64,000 bases of DNA from Bradyrhizobium sp. CB2312 (GCF_029714425.1 NZ_CP121668.1:7027501-7091500), one strand, 5' to 3'. Positions 54,388-63,013 are shown, counted from the first letter of the stretch. Made by a program: numbers and translations. Notes: a model not told the origin generated them from the sequence alone.

Positions 54388-55497
54388 TTACCTCGCGGCG
54401 GTGTGAGCCTCCAGGCTCCGGCTGTAGCGCGACATCGCAAAGCAAAACACGAAATAGATCGCGGCGACGAAGATATAGACCTCGACCGAAAACTGCTGCC
54501 AGGCCGGATCGATGATCGCGGTTTTCGCTGTCGTCAGCAGATCGAAGATGCCGATGATCAGGACGAGGCTGGTGTCCTTGAAGAAGGCAATGAAGGTGTT
54601 GACCAGCGGCGGAATGACGTGGCGGATCGCCTGCGGCAGGATGATCAGCCGGTGCTTGCGCCAATAGGACAGTCCCAGCGCATCCGCCGCTTCATACTGC
54701 CCACGCGGCACGGCCTGGAGGCCACCGCGGATGACCTCGGCAAGATAGGCCCCGGCAAACAGGATGATCGCGATCTGCGCGCGCAAGAGCTTGTCGATGT
54801 TGAAGCCGGCGGGCATGAACAGCGGAAACATCACGCTCGCCATGAACAGCAGGCTCACCAGCGGCACGCCGCGGATCAGCTCGACATAGAGCACGCTGAG
54901 CGAGCGGATCGCCGGCAGTCTTGAGCGCCGGCCTAGCGCGATCAGGATGCCGAGCGGGAAGCCGAACGCCAACCCGAACGTCGCCAGGATTAGCGTCACC
55001 GGCAGGCCGCCCCAGCGATCCTGCGAGACGAAGGAGAGCCCGAACACGCCGCCCCACATCAGCACGCTGATCAGCGCCAGTGCGCCGATCCAGAGATAGA
55101 CCAGCTCGCGCCGCCACAGGGCGCGACGGGTCGAGACATAATACAGCGCGATGAACAGCACGACCGACAGCGCCGGCCGCCACTGCTCGTCGAACGGATA
55201 GGTGCCGAACAGGATGAAGCGGTATTTTTCGGGGATGATCGCCCAGCAGGCACCGATGCCACGCGCGGCACGACAGGCGCTGGAGTCGTTCGCGGGCGTC
55301 ACCCAGACCGCATTTGCGATGCCCCATTGCACGAAGCTGAAGATGCCCTTGGCGAGCAGCGCCAGCAGCACGACCGTGAGGATGCCGTTCGGGATCGACG
55401 AGAACAGGTTCGTGCGCAGCCAGCGCAGCACCGGATTGCCTGCCTGCGGGCGGCGCGCGGCACGCGGTGCATCGGGGATGTCGGTGATCGCGGTCAT
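54388..55497 (-). CDS. aapM: General L-amino-acid ABC permease, AapM type
   Basis: A 369-residue inner-membrane permease. The cytoplasmic coupling (EAA) loop is YEAADALGLSYWRKHRLIILPQAIRHVIPPL, preceded by ELIRGVPLVSLLFMAS. An extra hydrophilic loop (PANDSSACRAARGIGACWAIIPEKYRFILFGTYP) is typical of AapM. ATG 55495-55497 is 2 bases after the aapQ stop. The frame stays open far upstream, antisense-shadowing aapQ, and that extension is not real. Confidence 0.9.
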   Translation of the reverse strand: MTAITDIPDAPRAARRPQAGNPVLRWLRTNLFSSIPNGILTVVLLALLAKGIFSFVQWGIANAVWVTPANDSSACRAARGIGACWAIIPEKYRFILFGTYPFDEQWRPALSVVLFIALYYVSTRRALWRRELVYLWIGALALISVLMWGGVFGLSFVSQDRWGGLPVTLILATFGLAFGFPLGILIALGRRSRLPAIRSLSVLYVELIRGVPLVSLLFMASVMFPLFMPAGFNIDKLLRAQIAIILFAGAYLAEVIRGGLQAVPRGQYEAADALGLSYWRKHRLIILPQAIRHVIPPLVNTFIAFFKDTSLVLIIGIFDLLTTAKTAIIDPAWQQFSVEVYIFVAAIYFVFCFAMSRYSRSLEAHTAAR

Positions 55498-55499
55498 GC

Positions 55500-56687
55500 T
55501 CAGCGCTCCACCAGCGCGATGCGCGCATTGTACCAGTTCATGAAGAAGCTGATGGACAGGCTGATGGTCAGGAACACCGCCATGATCAGCGCGATCGCCT
55601 CGATCGCCTGCCCGGTCTGGTTCAGCGTGGTGTTGGCGACCGAGACAACGTCCTGGTAACCGATCGCGACCGCGAGCGAGGAGTTCTTGGTGAGATTGAG
55701 ATATTGGCTCGTCATCGGTGGCACGATGACGCGCAGTGCCTGCGGCAGGATGATCTGCCGCAGCATGAAGCTGCGGCGGAGGCCAAGCGCATTGGCGGCA
55801 TCCCACTGGCCGCGCGGCACCGACTGAATGCCGCTGCGCACGATCTCGGCGATGAAGGCCGAGGTGTAGGTGACGAGCGCGATCAGCAGCGCGAAATATT
55901 CCGGCGCGAGCGTGAGCCCGCCGACGAAGTTGAAGCCGCGCAGCTGCGGCCACTCGATTGTCCAGGATACGCCGAGCAAAAGCGAGACTGCCGCCGGAAG
56001 CACGACAATGAGACCAAGCGCAAAGGGCCAGGCCGGCCGCGGTTTGCCGTCGCGCATCTGCTCCGCGATCAACCGTCGCCGGATGAGATAGTATACGGCG
56101 AGCCCGAGCACGGCCGTGCCGAGCACCCACAGCTGCGGCAGGCCAATCGGGACCGCCGGCAGGATCAGGCCGCGATTGGACAGGAACACGCCCTCGACCG
56201 GCCGCCACGCCGCGCGAGCGGCCGGCAGCGCCTGCATGAGCACGTACCAGAACAGAAGCTGGAGCAGCAGCGGGATGTCGCGGAGCGTCTCGACATAGAC
56301 GGCGGCGAGCCGCGACAGCAGCCAGTTGGCGGACAGCCTGGAGATGCCGATCAGCGTGCCCAGGACGGTGGCGAGCACGATGCCGATCACCGCGACGCGC
56401 AAGGTGTTGGCGACGCCGACGACGAACGCCCAGAGATACGTATCCCTCGGGCTATAGGCGAGCAGGCTGTCCGCGATGGGCATGCCGGCCTCGCGGCCGA
56501 GGAAGGCAAAGCCGGTCGTGATGCGGCGGGCGGTGAGATTGGTGACGGTGTTGGACCAGAGGAAGGCGATGATCGCAACCGCGATCCCGACCACCAGCAC
56601 CTGCCAGAACAGGCCCTTCAGCTCGCGGGGGCCCCATGCGCCGAACAAGCGGCGACGCGGCGGCGGTCTTGGCGTGTCGGATGTCAC
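55500..56687 (-). CDS. aapQ: General L-amino-acid ABC permease, AapQ type (GTG start)
   Basis: A 395-residue permease partner: VVGVANTLRVAVIGIVLATVLGTLIGISRLS, ETLRDIPLLLQLLFWY and EAA loop WDAANALGLRRSFMLRQIILPQALRVIVPP. GTG 56685-56687 is the start, with AAGGA about 11 bases upstream. It is divergent from an RpiR regulator gene. No AapP ATPase gene is present in the cluster. Confidence 0.9.
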   Translation of the reverse strand: MTSDTPRPPPRRRLFGAWGPRELKGLFWQVLVVGIAVAIIAFLWSNTVTNLTARRITTGFAFLGREAGMPIADSLLAYSPRDTYLWAFVVGVANTLRVAVIGIVLATVLGTLIGISRLSANWLLSRLAAVYVETLRDIPLLLQLLFWYVLMQALPAARAAWRPVEGVFLSNRGLILPAVPIGLPQLWVLGTAVLGLAVYYLIRRRLIAEQMRDGKPRPAWPFALGLIVVLPAAVSLLLGVSWTIEWPQLRGFNFVGGLTLAPEYFALLIALVTYTSAFIAEIVRSGIQSVPRGQWDAANALGLRRSFMLRQIILPQALRVIVPPMTSQYLNLTKNSSLAVAIGYQDVVSVANTTLNQTGQAIEAIALIMAVFLTISLSISFFMNWYNARIALVER

Positions 56688-56737
56688 AGCACAAAAATCC
56701 TTCTCAAAAGCAACGATTTCCGGCGGCGCACGTCAAC

Positions 56738-56766
56738 TGTTGCACCAATTCCAGATTCATGCAACA
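56738..56766. promoter_or_regulatory. Candidate RpiR operator
   Basis: TGTTGCA (56738-56744) and TGCAACA (56760-56766) are perfect complements separated by 15 bases, inside the 87-base gap between aapQ and the rpiR gene, ending 8 bases before the rpiR ATG. Half-sites about two helical turns apart fit a dimeric regulator. Confidence 0.45.
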
Positions 56767-56774
56767 AATGTTTC

Positions 56775-57647
56775 ATGGCCGAGCCCGCGAAATCCTCGCC
56801 TTTGAGCGAACTGCGCATCGCATTGCCATCGCTTCCCCTGCGCCTGCAGGAGGTCGGCCGCTTCGTCGCCGCCAATGATTACGACGCCACCACCCGCTCG
56901 ATGCGCGACCTCGCCGCGGAAGCCGGCGCCGATCCCGCCGCGTTCACACGGCTTGCCAAGGCGATCGGCTATTCCGGCTGGGACGAGCTGCGCGCGGCGC
57001 TGACCGAAGCGCGGCGGCCGTCGCAGACCTCGCCTTTCTCCGCCAGGGCGAAGGGCCGGCGTCATGGCCCCAACGCCGATGTCGCGCTCGTCATCGACAA
57101 GCTCGCGGCCGAAGGCGCCGGCCTGCCACGTATTCCGGCACAACCCATCGCGGAAGCGGCCCGTGCGCTGCACGAGGCCAAGCGAATCTGGATCGCCGGC
57201 TACCGCAGCTGCCGCAGCGTCGCGGAGCTGTTGAACTACGAGCTGCGGCTGTTCCGCCCGGAACAGGTGCAGCTCGTCGGCGCATCCGGCCCCGACGATC
57301 TCGATCTCGGCGCCTTCCGTCCTGGCGAAGCCGTCATCGTCGTCGGCTTCCTGCCCTACACGAACGCGAGCGTGCGGGTCGCGCAAGCCGCTCATCGCGC
57401 TGGCGCAACGTTGATCGCGATCGCGGACAGCCTCTCGGCACCGATGGCCGAGGGCGCCGACCAGGTGCTGCTGTTCGAGGCGGCCTCGTCTCCCGGCTTC
57501 TTCCCCAGCCTTACCGGCGCCATCGCGATCGCGCAGTCGCTCGCTGCGGTGACGTTCTCGCTCGGCGGCACCGCCGCGAAGAAGCGCCTGGAGCATACCG
57601 AAGCGCGGCTCGCCGCGGCCTCTACCTACGTCTCAGAGAAAGGTTGA
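56775..57647 (+). CDS. MurR/RpiR-family transcriptional regulator
   Basis: A 290-residue regulator with an N-terminal helix-turn-helix (about 10-85; DLAAEAGADPAAFTRLAKAIGYSGWDELRAAL) and a C-terminal SIS domain (about 120-270; KRIWIAGYRSCRSVAELLNYELRLF, GEAVIVVGFLPYTNASVRVAQAAHRAGATLIAIADS). SIS domains bind phosphosugars or related effectors; here the neighbours suggest an amino-acid-linked signal. ATG 56775 has no clear ribosome site, so the start may be wrong by a few codons. The aminotransferase gene follows after 3 bases. Confidence 0.88.
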   Translation: MAEPAKSSPLSELRIALPSLPLRLQEVGRFVAANDYDATTRSMRDLAAEAGADPAAFTRLAKAIGYSGWDELRAALTEARRPSQTSPFSARAKGRRHGPNADVALVIDKLAAEGAGLPRIPAQPIAEAARALHEAKRIWIAGYRSCRSVAELLNYELRLFRPEQVQLVGASGPDDLDLGAFRPGEAVIVVGFLPYTNASVRVAQAAHRAGATLIAIADSLSAPMAEGADQVLLFEAASSPGFFPSLTGAIAIAQSLAAVTFSLGGTAAKKRLEHTEARLAAASTYVSEKG

Positions 57648-57650
57648 CCC

Positions 57651-59000
57651 ATGAGCACCCGCACCAGCCGCGTGCTGCACCGCTCGCTCCGCGAAACGCC
57701 GCCCAAGGCGATCGGCGGCGAGGGCGTCTATCTCTTCGCCGAGGACGGACGCCGGGTGATCGATGCGTCCGGCGGCGCCGCGGTCTCCTGCCTCGGGCAC
57801 CAGCATCCGCGCGTGATCGCGGCGATTGCCAAGCAGGCCTCGACGCTGGCCTATGCCCATACCGCCTTTTTCTCGTCCGAGCCGGCCGAGGCGCTCGCCG
57901 AAAGGCTGGTCGGCCACGAGCCCGGCGGCCTCGGTTACGCCTATTTCGTCAGCGGCGGGTCGGAGGCGATCGAGGCCAGCATCAAGCTGGCGCGGCAATA
58001 TTTCATCGAACGCGGCGAGCCGCAGCGGCAGCATTTCATTGCGCGGCGGCAGAGCTATCACGGCAACACGCTCGGCGCGCTCGCCGCCGGCGGCAATGCC
58101 TGGCGCCGCGCGCCCTATGCGCCGCTGCTCTCGGCCGCGTTCAGCCATGTGACGCCGGCCTTCGCGTATCACGAGAAGCACGACGGCGAGACCGATGCGC
58201 AGTTCGTCGCGCGCCTCGCCGCGGAGCTCGAGGCCGAGTTCCAGCGGCTTGGTCCCGACACGGTCGCAGCGTTCCTGGCCGAGCCCGTCGTTGGCGCTAC
58301 CGCCGGCGCCGTGACGGCACCGGACGGCTATTTCAAGGCGATGCGCGAGATCTGCGACCGCCATGGCGCGCTGCTCATTCTCGACGAGGTCATGAGCGGC
58401 ATGGGCCGTACCGGCACGATGCATGCCTGGGAGCAGGAAGGCATCGCGCCTGACATTCAGACGATCGCAAAGGGTCTCGGCGGCGGCTACCAGCCGATCG
58501 GCGCGATGCTCGCGAGCAGAGAGATCATCGACACCATCCGGTCAGGCTCCGGCGCGTTCCAGCACGGCCACACTTATCTCGCCCATCCCCTCGCCTGCGC
58601 AGCCGCGCTCGCAGTGCAGGATGTGATACGCGAGGACCGCCTGCTCGACCGCGTGAAGGAGCGCGGCAAGCAGCTCGAGCAGAGGCTGACCGAGCGCTTC
58701 GGCAATCACCGCCATGTCGGCGACATCAGGGGGCGCGGCCTGTTCTGGGCGATCGAGCTCGTCGCCGATCGCGCCAGCCGCACCTCGTTCGACCCGGCGC
58801 TCAAGCTGCACCAGAAGATCAAGGCGGAGGCCTTTGCCGGCGGGCTCGGCTGCTATCCCGGCGGCGGTACCGTGGACGGCGTCCGCGGCGACCATGTGCT
58901 GTTGGCGCCGCCCTATATCGCTTCGGCAGACGAGATCGATCAGATCGTCGACAAGCTCGGCACGGCCGTCGACAACGTGTTGCGTAGTGTCAATCACTGA
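57651..59000 (+). CDS. Class III PLP-dependent aminotransferase
   Basis: A 449-residue omega-type aminotransferase. SGGSEAIEASIKLARQYF binds the PLP phosphate, Asp245 in LILDEVMSGMGRTG contacts the pyridine N, and Lys274 in TIAKGLGGGYQPIGAML is the Schiff-base lysine. It transfers an amino group from an amino acid or amine to a keto acid. Gene order regulator, aminotransferase, binding protein, racemase-like enzyme suggests import and processing of one amino compound. Confidence 0.92.
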   Translation: MSTRTSRVLHRSLRETPPKAIGGEGVYLFAEDGRRVIDASGGAAVSCLGHQHPRVIAAIAKQASTLAYAHTAFFSSEPAEALAERLVGHEPGGLGYAYFVSGGSEAIEASIKLARQYFIERGEPQRQHFIARRQSYHGNTLGALAAGGNAWRRAPYAPLLSAAFSHVTPAFAYHEKHDGETDAQFVARLAAELEAEFQRLGPDTVAAFLAEPVVGATAGAVTAPDGYFKAMREICDRHGALLILDEVMSGMGRTGTMHAWEQEGIAPDIQTIAKGLGGGYQPIGAMLASREIIDTIRSGSGAFQHGHTYLAHPLACAAALAVQDVIREDRLLDRVKERGKQLEQRLTERFGNHRHVGDIRGRGLFWAIELVADRASRTSFDPALKLHQKIKAEAFAGGLGCYPGGGTVDGVRGDHVLLAPPYIASADEIDQIVDKLGTAVDNVLRSVNH

Positions 59001-59012
59001 GGGGAGAGTAGA

Positions 59013-60022
59013 ATGAGGAAAGTGGTTATCGCAGCGGGCGTGCTCGCGGCATCACGGTTGTCGCATCGGCGGCGACGCTGGACACGGTGAAGAGCCGCGG
59101 CACGCTGGTGTGCGGCGTCAGCGCCGGCTTTGCCGGTTTCTCGGCACCGGACTCGCAAGGCAATTACAAAGGTCTCGACGTCGACTATTGCCGCGCGCTC
59201 GCAGCCGGCGTGCTCGGAGATGCCAGCAAGGTGCGCTACGTCTCGCTGACCGCGCAGAACCGCTTCACTGCGCTGCAATCGGGCGAGATCGACGTGCTCT
59301 ATCGCAACTCGACCCAGACCTATTTGCGCGGCGTCACGCTGGGCCTGCGTCAGGGTCCGATCAACTTCTACGACGGCCAGGGCTTTGTCGTGAAGAAGGA
59401 CCTCGGCGTGAAGGAGCTGAAGGATCTCAAGGGCGCCACCGTCTGCGTCGCGCAGGGCACCACTCATGAGGTCACGCTCGGCGATTACGGCCGCGCCAAC
59501 GGCATCGACTGGAAGCCGCTGGTGTTCGACCGCGTCGACACCATGTACCAGACCTTCTTCGGCGGCCGCTGCGATGCCATGACCCAGGATGCCTCGGCGC
59601 TTGCCGGCGCCGTCACGACCGCGGCGCCGAACCCGGCCGATTACGTCGTGCTGCCGCAGACCATCAGCAAGGAGCCGCTCGGCCCCTTCACCCGCAACGG
59701 CGACGAAGTCTGGAGCGACATCATCACCTGGCTGCATTACGGCCTGATCGAGGCTGAAGAGCTCGGCGTCACGCAAGCCAATGTCGAGGAGATGACGAAG
59801 TCGCAGACCCCCGCGATCCAGCGCCTGCTGGGCGCCACCGGCGATCTCGGCTCGCGGCTCGGGCTGGACAACAAATGGCTGGTCATCGCGATCAAGGCCA
59901 CCGGCAATTACGGCGAGATCTACGAGCGCAATGTCGGCAAGGCGAGCCCGCTCAAGCTCGAGCGCGGCCTCAACGGCCTCTGGAGCAAGGGCGGCTTGAT
60001 GTACGCCGTGCCGTTCAAGTAA
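59013..60022 (+). pseudogene. aapJ: Amino-acid ABC binding protein, AapJ type, frameshifted in the signal peptide
   Basis: ATG 59013 follows GGGGAGAG and reads MRKVVIAAGVLAA, a signal-peptide start, then runs to a stop at 59088-59090. The rest of the protein is in another frame, ITVVASAATLDTVKSRGTLVCGVSAGFAGFSAPD and on to 60022, a complete AapJ-like solute-binding domain. One missing base near 59050-59055 (GCGGC before ATCACG) restores a normal signal peptide and AxA site. Without it the only start in the second frame is GTG 59087, giving a protein with no export signal. Could be a real mutation or a sequencing error. Confidence 0.88.
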
Positions 60023-60041
60023 GGAAGCTCTCACCCCACCC

Positions 60042-60067
60042 CTCTCCCCGTAAGAACGGGGAGAGGG
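60042..60067. repeat. Small hairpin repeat before the racemase-like gene
   Basis: CCTCTCCCCGT (60042-60052), loop AAGA, ACGGGGAGAGG (60057-60067). It resembles the ends of family G. It separates aapJ from the next gene and ends 14 bases before its ATG, close to the GGAGACGAG ribosome site, so it may lower or tune translation. Confidence 0.65.
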
Positions 60068-60081
60068 AGACGAGACATACG

Positions 60082-60720
60082 ATGCGTATCGCCCTGATCC
60101 ACGCCCTCAAGCACTCCATCGCCCCGATCGAGGCGGCATTCGCGCAGGCGTGGCCGGAGGCGCGGCTGATGAATCTGCTCGACGACAGCCTGTCGGCGGA
60201 TCTGGCCCGCGACGGCGCACTCAACGATGCTATGACCGGGCGTTTCCTCGCGCTCGGCGACTATGCAGCGGCGACCGGAGCCAATGCGATCCTGTTCACC
60301 TGCTCAGCCTTTGGTCCCTGCATCGAAGCGGTGGCGCGGGCGCATGCGCCGATGCCGGTGCTCAAGCCCAACGAAGCGATGATCGAGCGGGCCGTGACGA
60401 TGGGCAAGCGGATCGGCCTGCTCTCGACCTTTCCGCCGACGCTGGTGTCGATGCCGCCGGAGTTTCCCGCCGCCGTCCAGATCGTGCCGAAGCTCGCCGA
60501 GGGCGCGCTGGCGGCGCTCGACCGCGGGGACCGCGCCACGCACGACCGGCTGATTGTCGAAGCATCAAAAGACCTGCGCGATTGCGACGTCATTGCGCTG
60601 GCGCAGTTCAGTATCGCGTCGACGGCCCCGCTGGTCGCGGAGGCCACCGGCCGTCCCGTGGTGACAACGCCTGACAGCGCAGTCGAGAAGCTCATGAGGC
60701 TGCTGAAGGCGAAAGCCTAA
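60082..60720 (+). CDS. Asp/Glu racemase-superfamily protein
   Basis: A 212-residue protein with the first catalytic-Cys motif ILFTCSAFGPCIEAV (Cys74) but Gln-Phe-Ser (IALAQFSIAS, about 174-179) where two-base racemases have their second Cys. Enzymes with a single active Cys in this fold include decarboxylases and isomerases, so true racemization is doubtful. It is last in the rpiR-aminotransferase-aapJ run, tail-to-tail with the tetR gene, sharing 4 bases. Confidence 0.82.
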   Translation: MRIALIHALKHSIAPIEAAFAQAWPEARLMNLLDDSLSADLARDGALNDAMTGRFLALGDYAAATGANAILFTCSAFGPCIEAVARAHAPMPVLKPNEAMIERAVTMGKRIGLLSTFPPTLVSMPPEFPAAVQIVPKLAEGALAALDRGDRATHDRLIVEASKDLRDCDVIALAQFSIASTAPLVAEATGRPVVTTPDSAVEKLMRLLKAKA

Positions 60721-61364
60721 GCGCCGGCCTTCTTCTGGCGCCGCGCGTCCTTGATCGCGACCGCGAGCGCCGCCTTCGTCTCGTTGACAAAATCCTCGAC
60801 CAGCTCCTCACGCGTGGCGTGCGCCGACTCGCCGGTGAACAGGCCCTGCTCGGCCAGCATCACCACGCCGTGCAGCGCGGCCCAGATCTTCAGGGCCTGC
60901 CGCTCGCGCAAATAGCCAACGGCGGGCGATTCCAGCGCTTCGATCACGAGCCCGAACGTCTCGCGCGTCGCCGCGTGCAGCTCGCTGTCCTTGGCCGCGC
61001 ATGACACGATGCGGGATGCGAACATCAACCGGTAGATGCCGTTGCGGCGCAGGCCGAAATCGAGCGTCGCCTGCGCCAGGCGCGACAGCTTCGATTGCTT
61101 CGACGGTTTCGCCATCGCCTCGCGCAGGATCGCGCTGAGCTGCCGGAACGCTTCGGCCGTCGCCGCCGCAAGCAGCGCCTCGCGATCGGCAAAGTGCCGG
61201 TATGGCGCCGGCTGCGAGACGCCGAGCTGCTTTGCCAGCGCCTTGATGCTGATTGCTTCCACCCCGCCCTGCTCCGCCTCGCGCAACGCGGCCTTGATCA
61301 GAGCGTCGCGGAGATCGCCGTGATGGTAGGTCTTCTCGGGCTTGCGAGCGAGTTGTGAGCGCAT
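60717..61364 (-). CDS. TetR/AcrR-family transcriptional regulator
   Basis: A 215-residue repressor. The N-terminal DNA-binding helices read AALREAEQGGVEAISIKALAKQLGVSQPAPYRHFADREALLAAATAEAF, followed by a TetR_C_33/WHG-like ligand domain. ATG 61362-61364 is chosen; earlier codons run into the promoter. It is divergent from the ferredoxin-P450 genes across 155 bases and likely controls them. Confidence 0.92.
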   Translation of the reverse strand: MRSQLARKPEKTYHHGDLRDALIKAALREAEQGGVEAISIKALAKQLGVSQPAPYRHFADREALLAAATAEAFRQLSAILREAMAKPSKQSKLSRLAQATLDFGLRRNGIYRLMFASRIVSCAAKDSELHAATRETFGLVIEALESPAVGYLRERQALKIWAALHGVVMLAEQGLFTGESAHATREELVEDFVNETKAALAVAIKDARRQKKAGA

Positions 61365-61391
61365 GTTGCGGTCAAGCCTATAAGTTTGCGC

Positions 61392-61421
61392 TTGACAGGG
61401 GAAGCCTGTCGCGAATGTAAT
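61392..61421 (+). promoter_or_regulatory. Candidate sigma-70 promoter and TetR operator for the ferredoxin-P450 genes
   Basis: TTGACA (61392-61397), 18 bases, TGTAAT (61416-61421), about 100 bases before the ferredoxin start. An inverted repeat GACAGG / CCTGTC (61394-61399, 61405-61410) overlaps the -35 box and the spacer, an ideal place for a TetR repressor to block RNA polymerase. A longer TAAGTT / AACTTA pair (61381-61386, 61429-61434) flanks it. Confidence 0.5.
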
Positions 61422-61519
61422 AGCATATAACTTAGAATAAGCCGCAAATGTCGCGGACAAGATAGACACGAGGAACGCGCCGCCCTTCCGGCCCCGCGCA
61501 TACGACCGAGGAAGCCGCC

Positions 61520-61729
61520 ATGACAGAGCGACTGAGGGTTCACGTCGATCCCGACAAGTGCCAGGGCCACGCACGGTGCAAGGCGCTCGCGCCGGAGCTG
61601 TTCGAGCTCGACGAATACGGCAACGCCCATGAGGCTGGCGATGGCGTCGTTCCACCGGGCCTCGAAGACAAGGCCTGGCTTGCCAAATCCAACTGCCCGG
61701 AAATCGCAATCGATGTGATCGAAGAGTAG
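61520..61729 (+). CDS. P450-associated ferredoxin with CxxHxxC motif
   Basis: A 69-residue ferredoxin that should carry electrons to the adjacent P450. Cluster ligands are Cys14, Cys20 and Cys59 (NCPE), with His17 in place of the usual Cys of CxxCxxC, so a [3Fe-4S] cluster or an unusual His-containing site is expected. The start has GAGGAAGCCGCC upstream; stop is TAG. No ferredoxin reductase gene is nearby. Confidence 0.9.
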   Translation: MTERLRVHVDPDKCQGHARCKALAPELFELDEYGNAHEAGDGVVPPGLEDKAWLAKSNCPEIAIDVIEE

Positions 61730-61789
61730 CGGGGAGCTCCCCGCGCCCCGCGAGTTGCCAACGAACGCGAGCTACAAGGGATTTTCGAG

Positions 61790-63013
61790 ATGTCCGACGT
61801 CAGCCAGCCCGCCGCCCATCCGCCCGTGACCGACTGGGTCCATGATTTCGACCACACCGACCCGCAATGGACTGACGACCCCTTCCCGATCTGGGAAGAA
61901 CTGCGCGCCGCCAGTCCCGTCGTACATACCGAGCGGTTCCTCGGCTGCTACATGCCGACGACCTACGAAGCTGTGCGCGCGATCGCCAATGACACCGAGC
62001 ATTTCTCCTCCCGCCGCATCATCGTCCGTGACGTACGGCCGGAAATCACCAGCAGGAACGCGGCCCCGCCGATCACGTCCGATCCGCCCGTGCACAAGCC
62101 GGCCAAGCAGCTGCTGCTGCCGCCTTTCACACCGGACGCGATGAAAAAGCTCGAGCCGCGGGTGCGCGCCATCTGCAACGAGCTGATCGACGGATTCATC
62201 GCCGAGGGCCGGATCGATGCGGCGGACCGCTACACCAAGCACATCCCGGTGCGCGCAATCGCGCACATGCTCGGCATTCCCGAGACCGACAGCGACCTCT
62301 TCATCAACTGGATCCACATGATCCTCGAGCTCGGCATCAAGGACGAGAACGTGCTGCTCCAGGCGGTGCAGGAGATGAGCGCCTATTTCAGCGGACACAT
62401 CGAGGAGCGCAAGAACAAGCCGACCAACGACCTGATCTCCTATTTGATGAATGCGAAGGACAAGGAGGGCAATCCGCTCGAGGATTCCCACGTGCTGGGC
62501 TCGCTGCGGCTGCTCCTGATCGCCGGCATCGACACCACCTGGAGCGCGATCGGCTCCTCGCTCTGGCATCTGGCCAAAACGCCTGTTGACCGCGAGCGGC
62601 TGATCGCCGAGCCCGGGCTGATCCCGACCGCGGTGGAGGAATTGTTGCGCGCCTATTCGCCCGTCACGATGGCCCGCGAGGTGGTCAAGGAGACCACGAT
62701 CTCGGGCTGCCCGGTCAAGACGGGCAACATGGTGCTGCTGTCCTTCCCGGCCGCCAACCGGGACCCAAAAATGTTTCCGGACGCTGACAAAGTCGTGATC
62801 GACCGCCGCGAGAACCGCCACGCCGCTTTCGGCCTCGGCATCCACCGCTGCGTCGGTTCCAATCTTGCGCGCATGGAGATGCAGGTGGCGCTGGAGGAAT
62901 GGCTGAAGCGGATTCCGGACTTCGCCCTGGATCCGGCAGGCACCGTGACCTGGTCCCAGGGCACGGTGAGAGGCCCCCGCCAGTTGCCATTTTTGCTGGG
63001 AAAGGCGATGTAG
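61790..63013 (+). CDS. Cytochrome P450
   Basis: A 407-residue soluble bacterial P450. Heme-ligand loop FGLGIHRCVGSN with Cys354, I-helix oxygen-activation motif AGIDTT at 245-250, and K-helix ExxR at Glu284-Arg287. It hydroxylates an unknown substrate using electrons from the ferredoxin encoded 60 bases upstream. The family number cannot be assigned from sequence alone. The transporter gene follows 32 bases after the TAG stop, so the three are one operon. Confidence 0.94.
   Translation: MSDVSQPAAHPPVTDWVHDFDHTDPQWTDDPFPIWEELRAASPVVHTERFLGCYMPTTYEAVRAIANDTEHFSSRRIIVRDVRPEITSRNAAPPITSDPPVHKPAKQLLLPPFTPDAMKKLEPRVRAICNELIDGFIAEGRIDAADRYTKHIPVRAIAHMLGIPETDSDLFINWIHMILELGIKDENVLLQAVQEMSAYFSGHIEERKNKPTNDLISYLMNAKDKEGNPLEDSHVLGSLRLLLIAGIDTTWSAIGSSLWHLAKTPVDRERLIAEPGLIPTAVEELLRAYSPVTMAREVVKETTISGCPVKTGNMVLLSFPAANRDPKMFPDADKVVIDRRENRHAAFGLGIHRCVGSNLARMEMQVALEEWLKRIPDFALDPAGTVTWSQGTVRGPRQLPFLLGKAM

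Noticed and set aside
55498..56208. Upstream extension of aapM giving a 606-codon frame
   Set aside because: It overlaps aapQ, a clear permease gene, in another frame. The ATG at 55495-55497 gives the normal AapM N-terminus.
55704..56774. Upstream extension of the RpiR regulator giving a 647-codon frame
   Set aside because: It runs antisense through aapQ and has no regulator-like sequence before residue 1 of the called protein.
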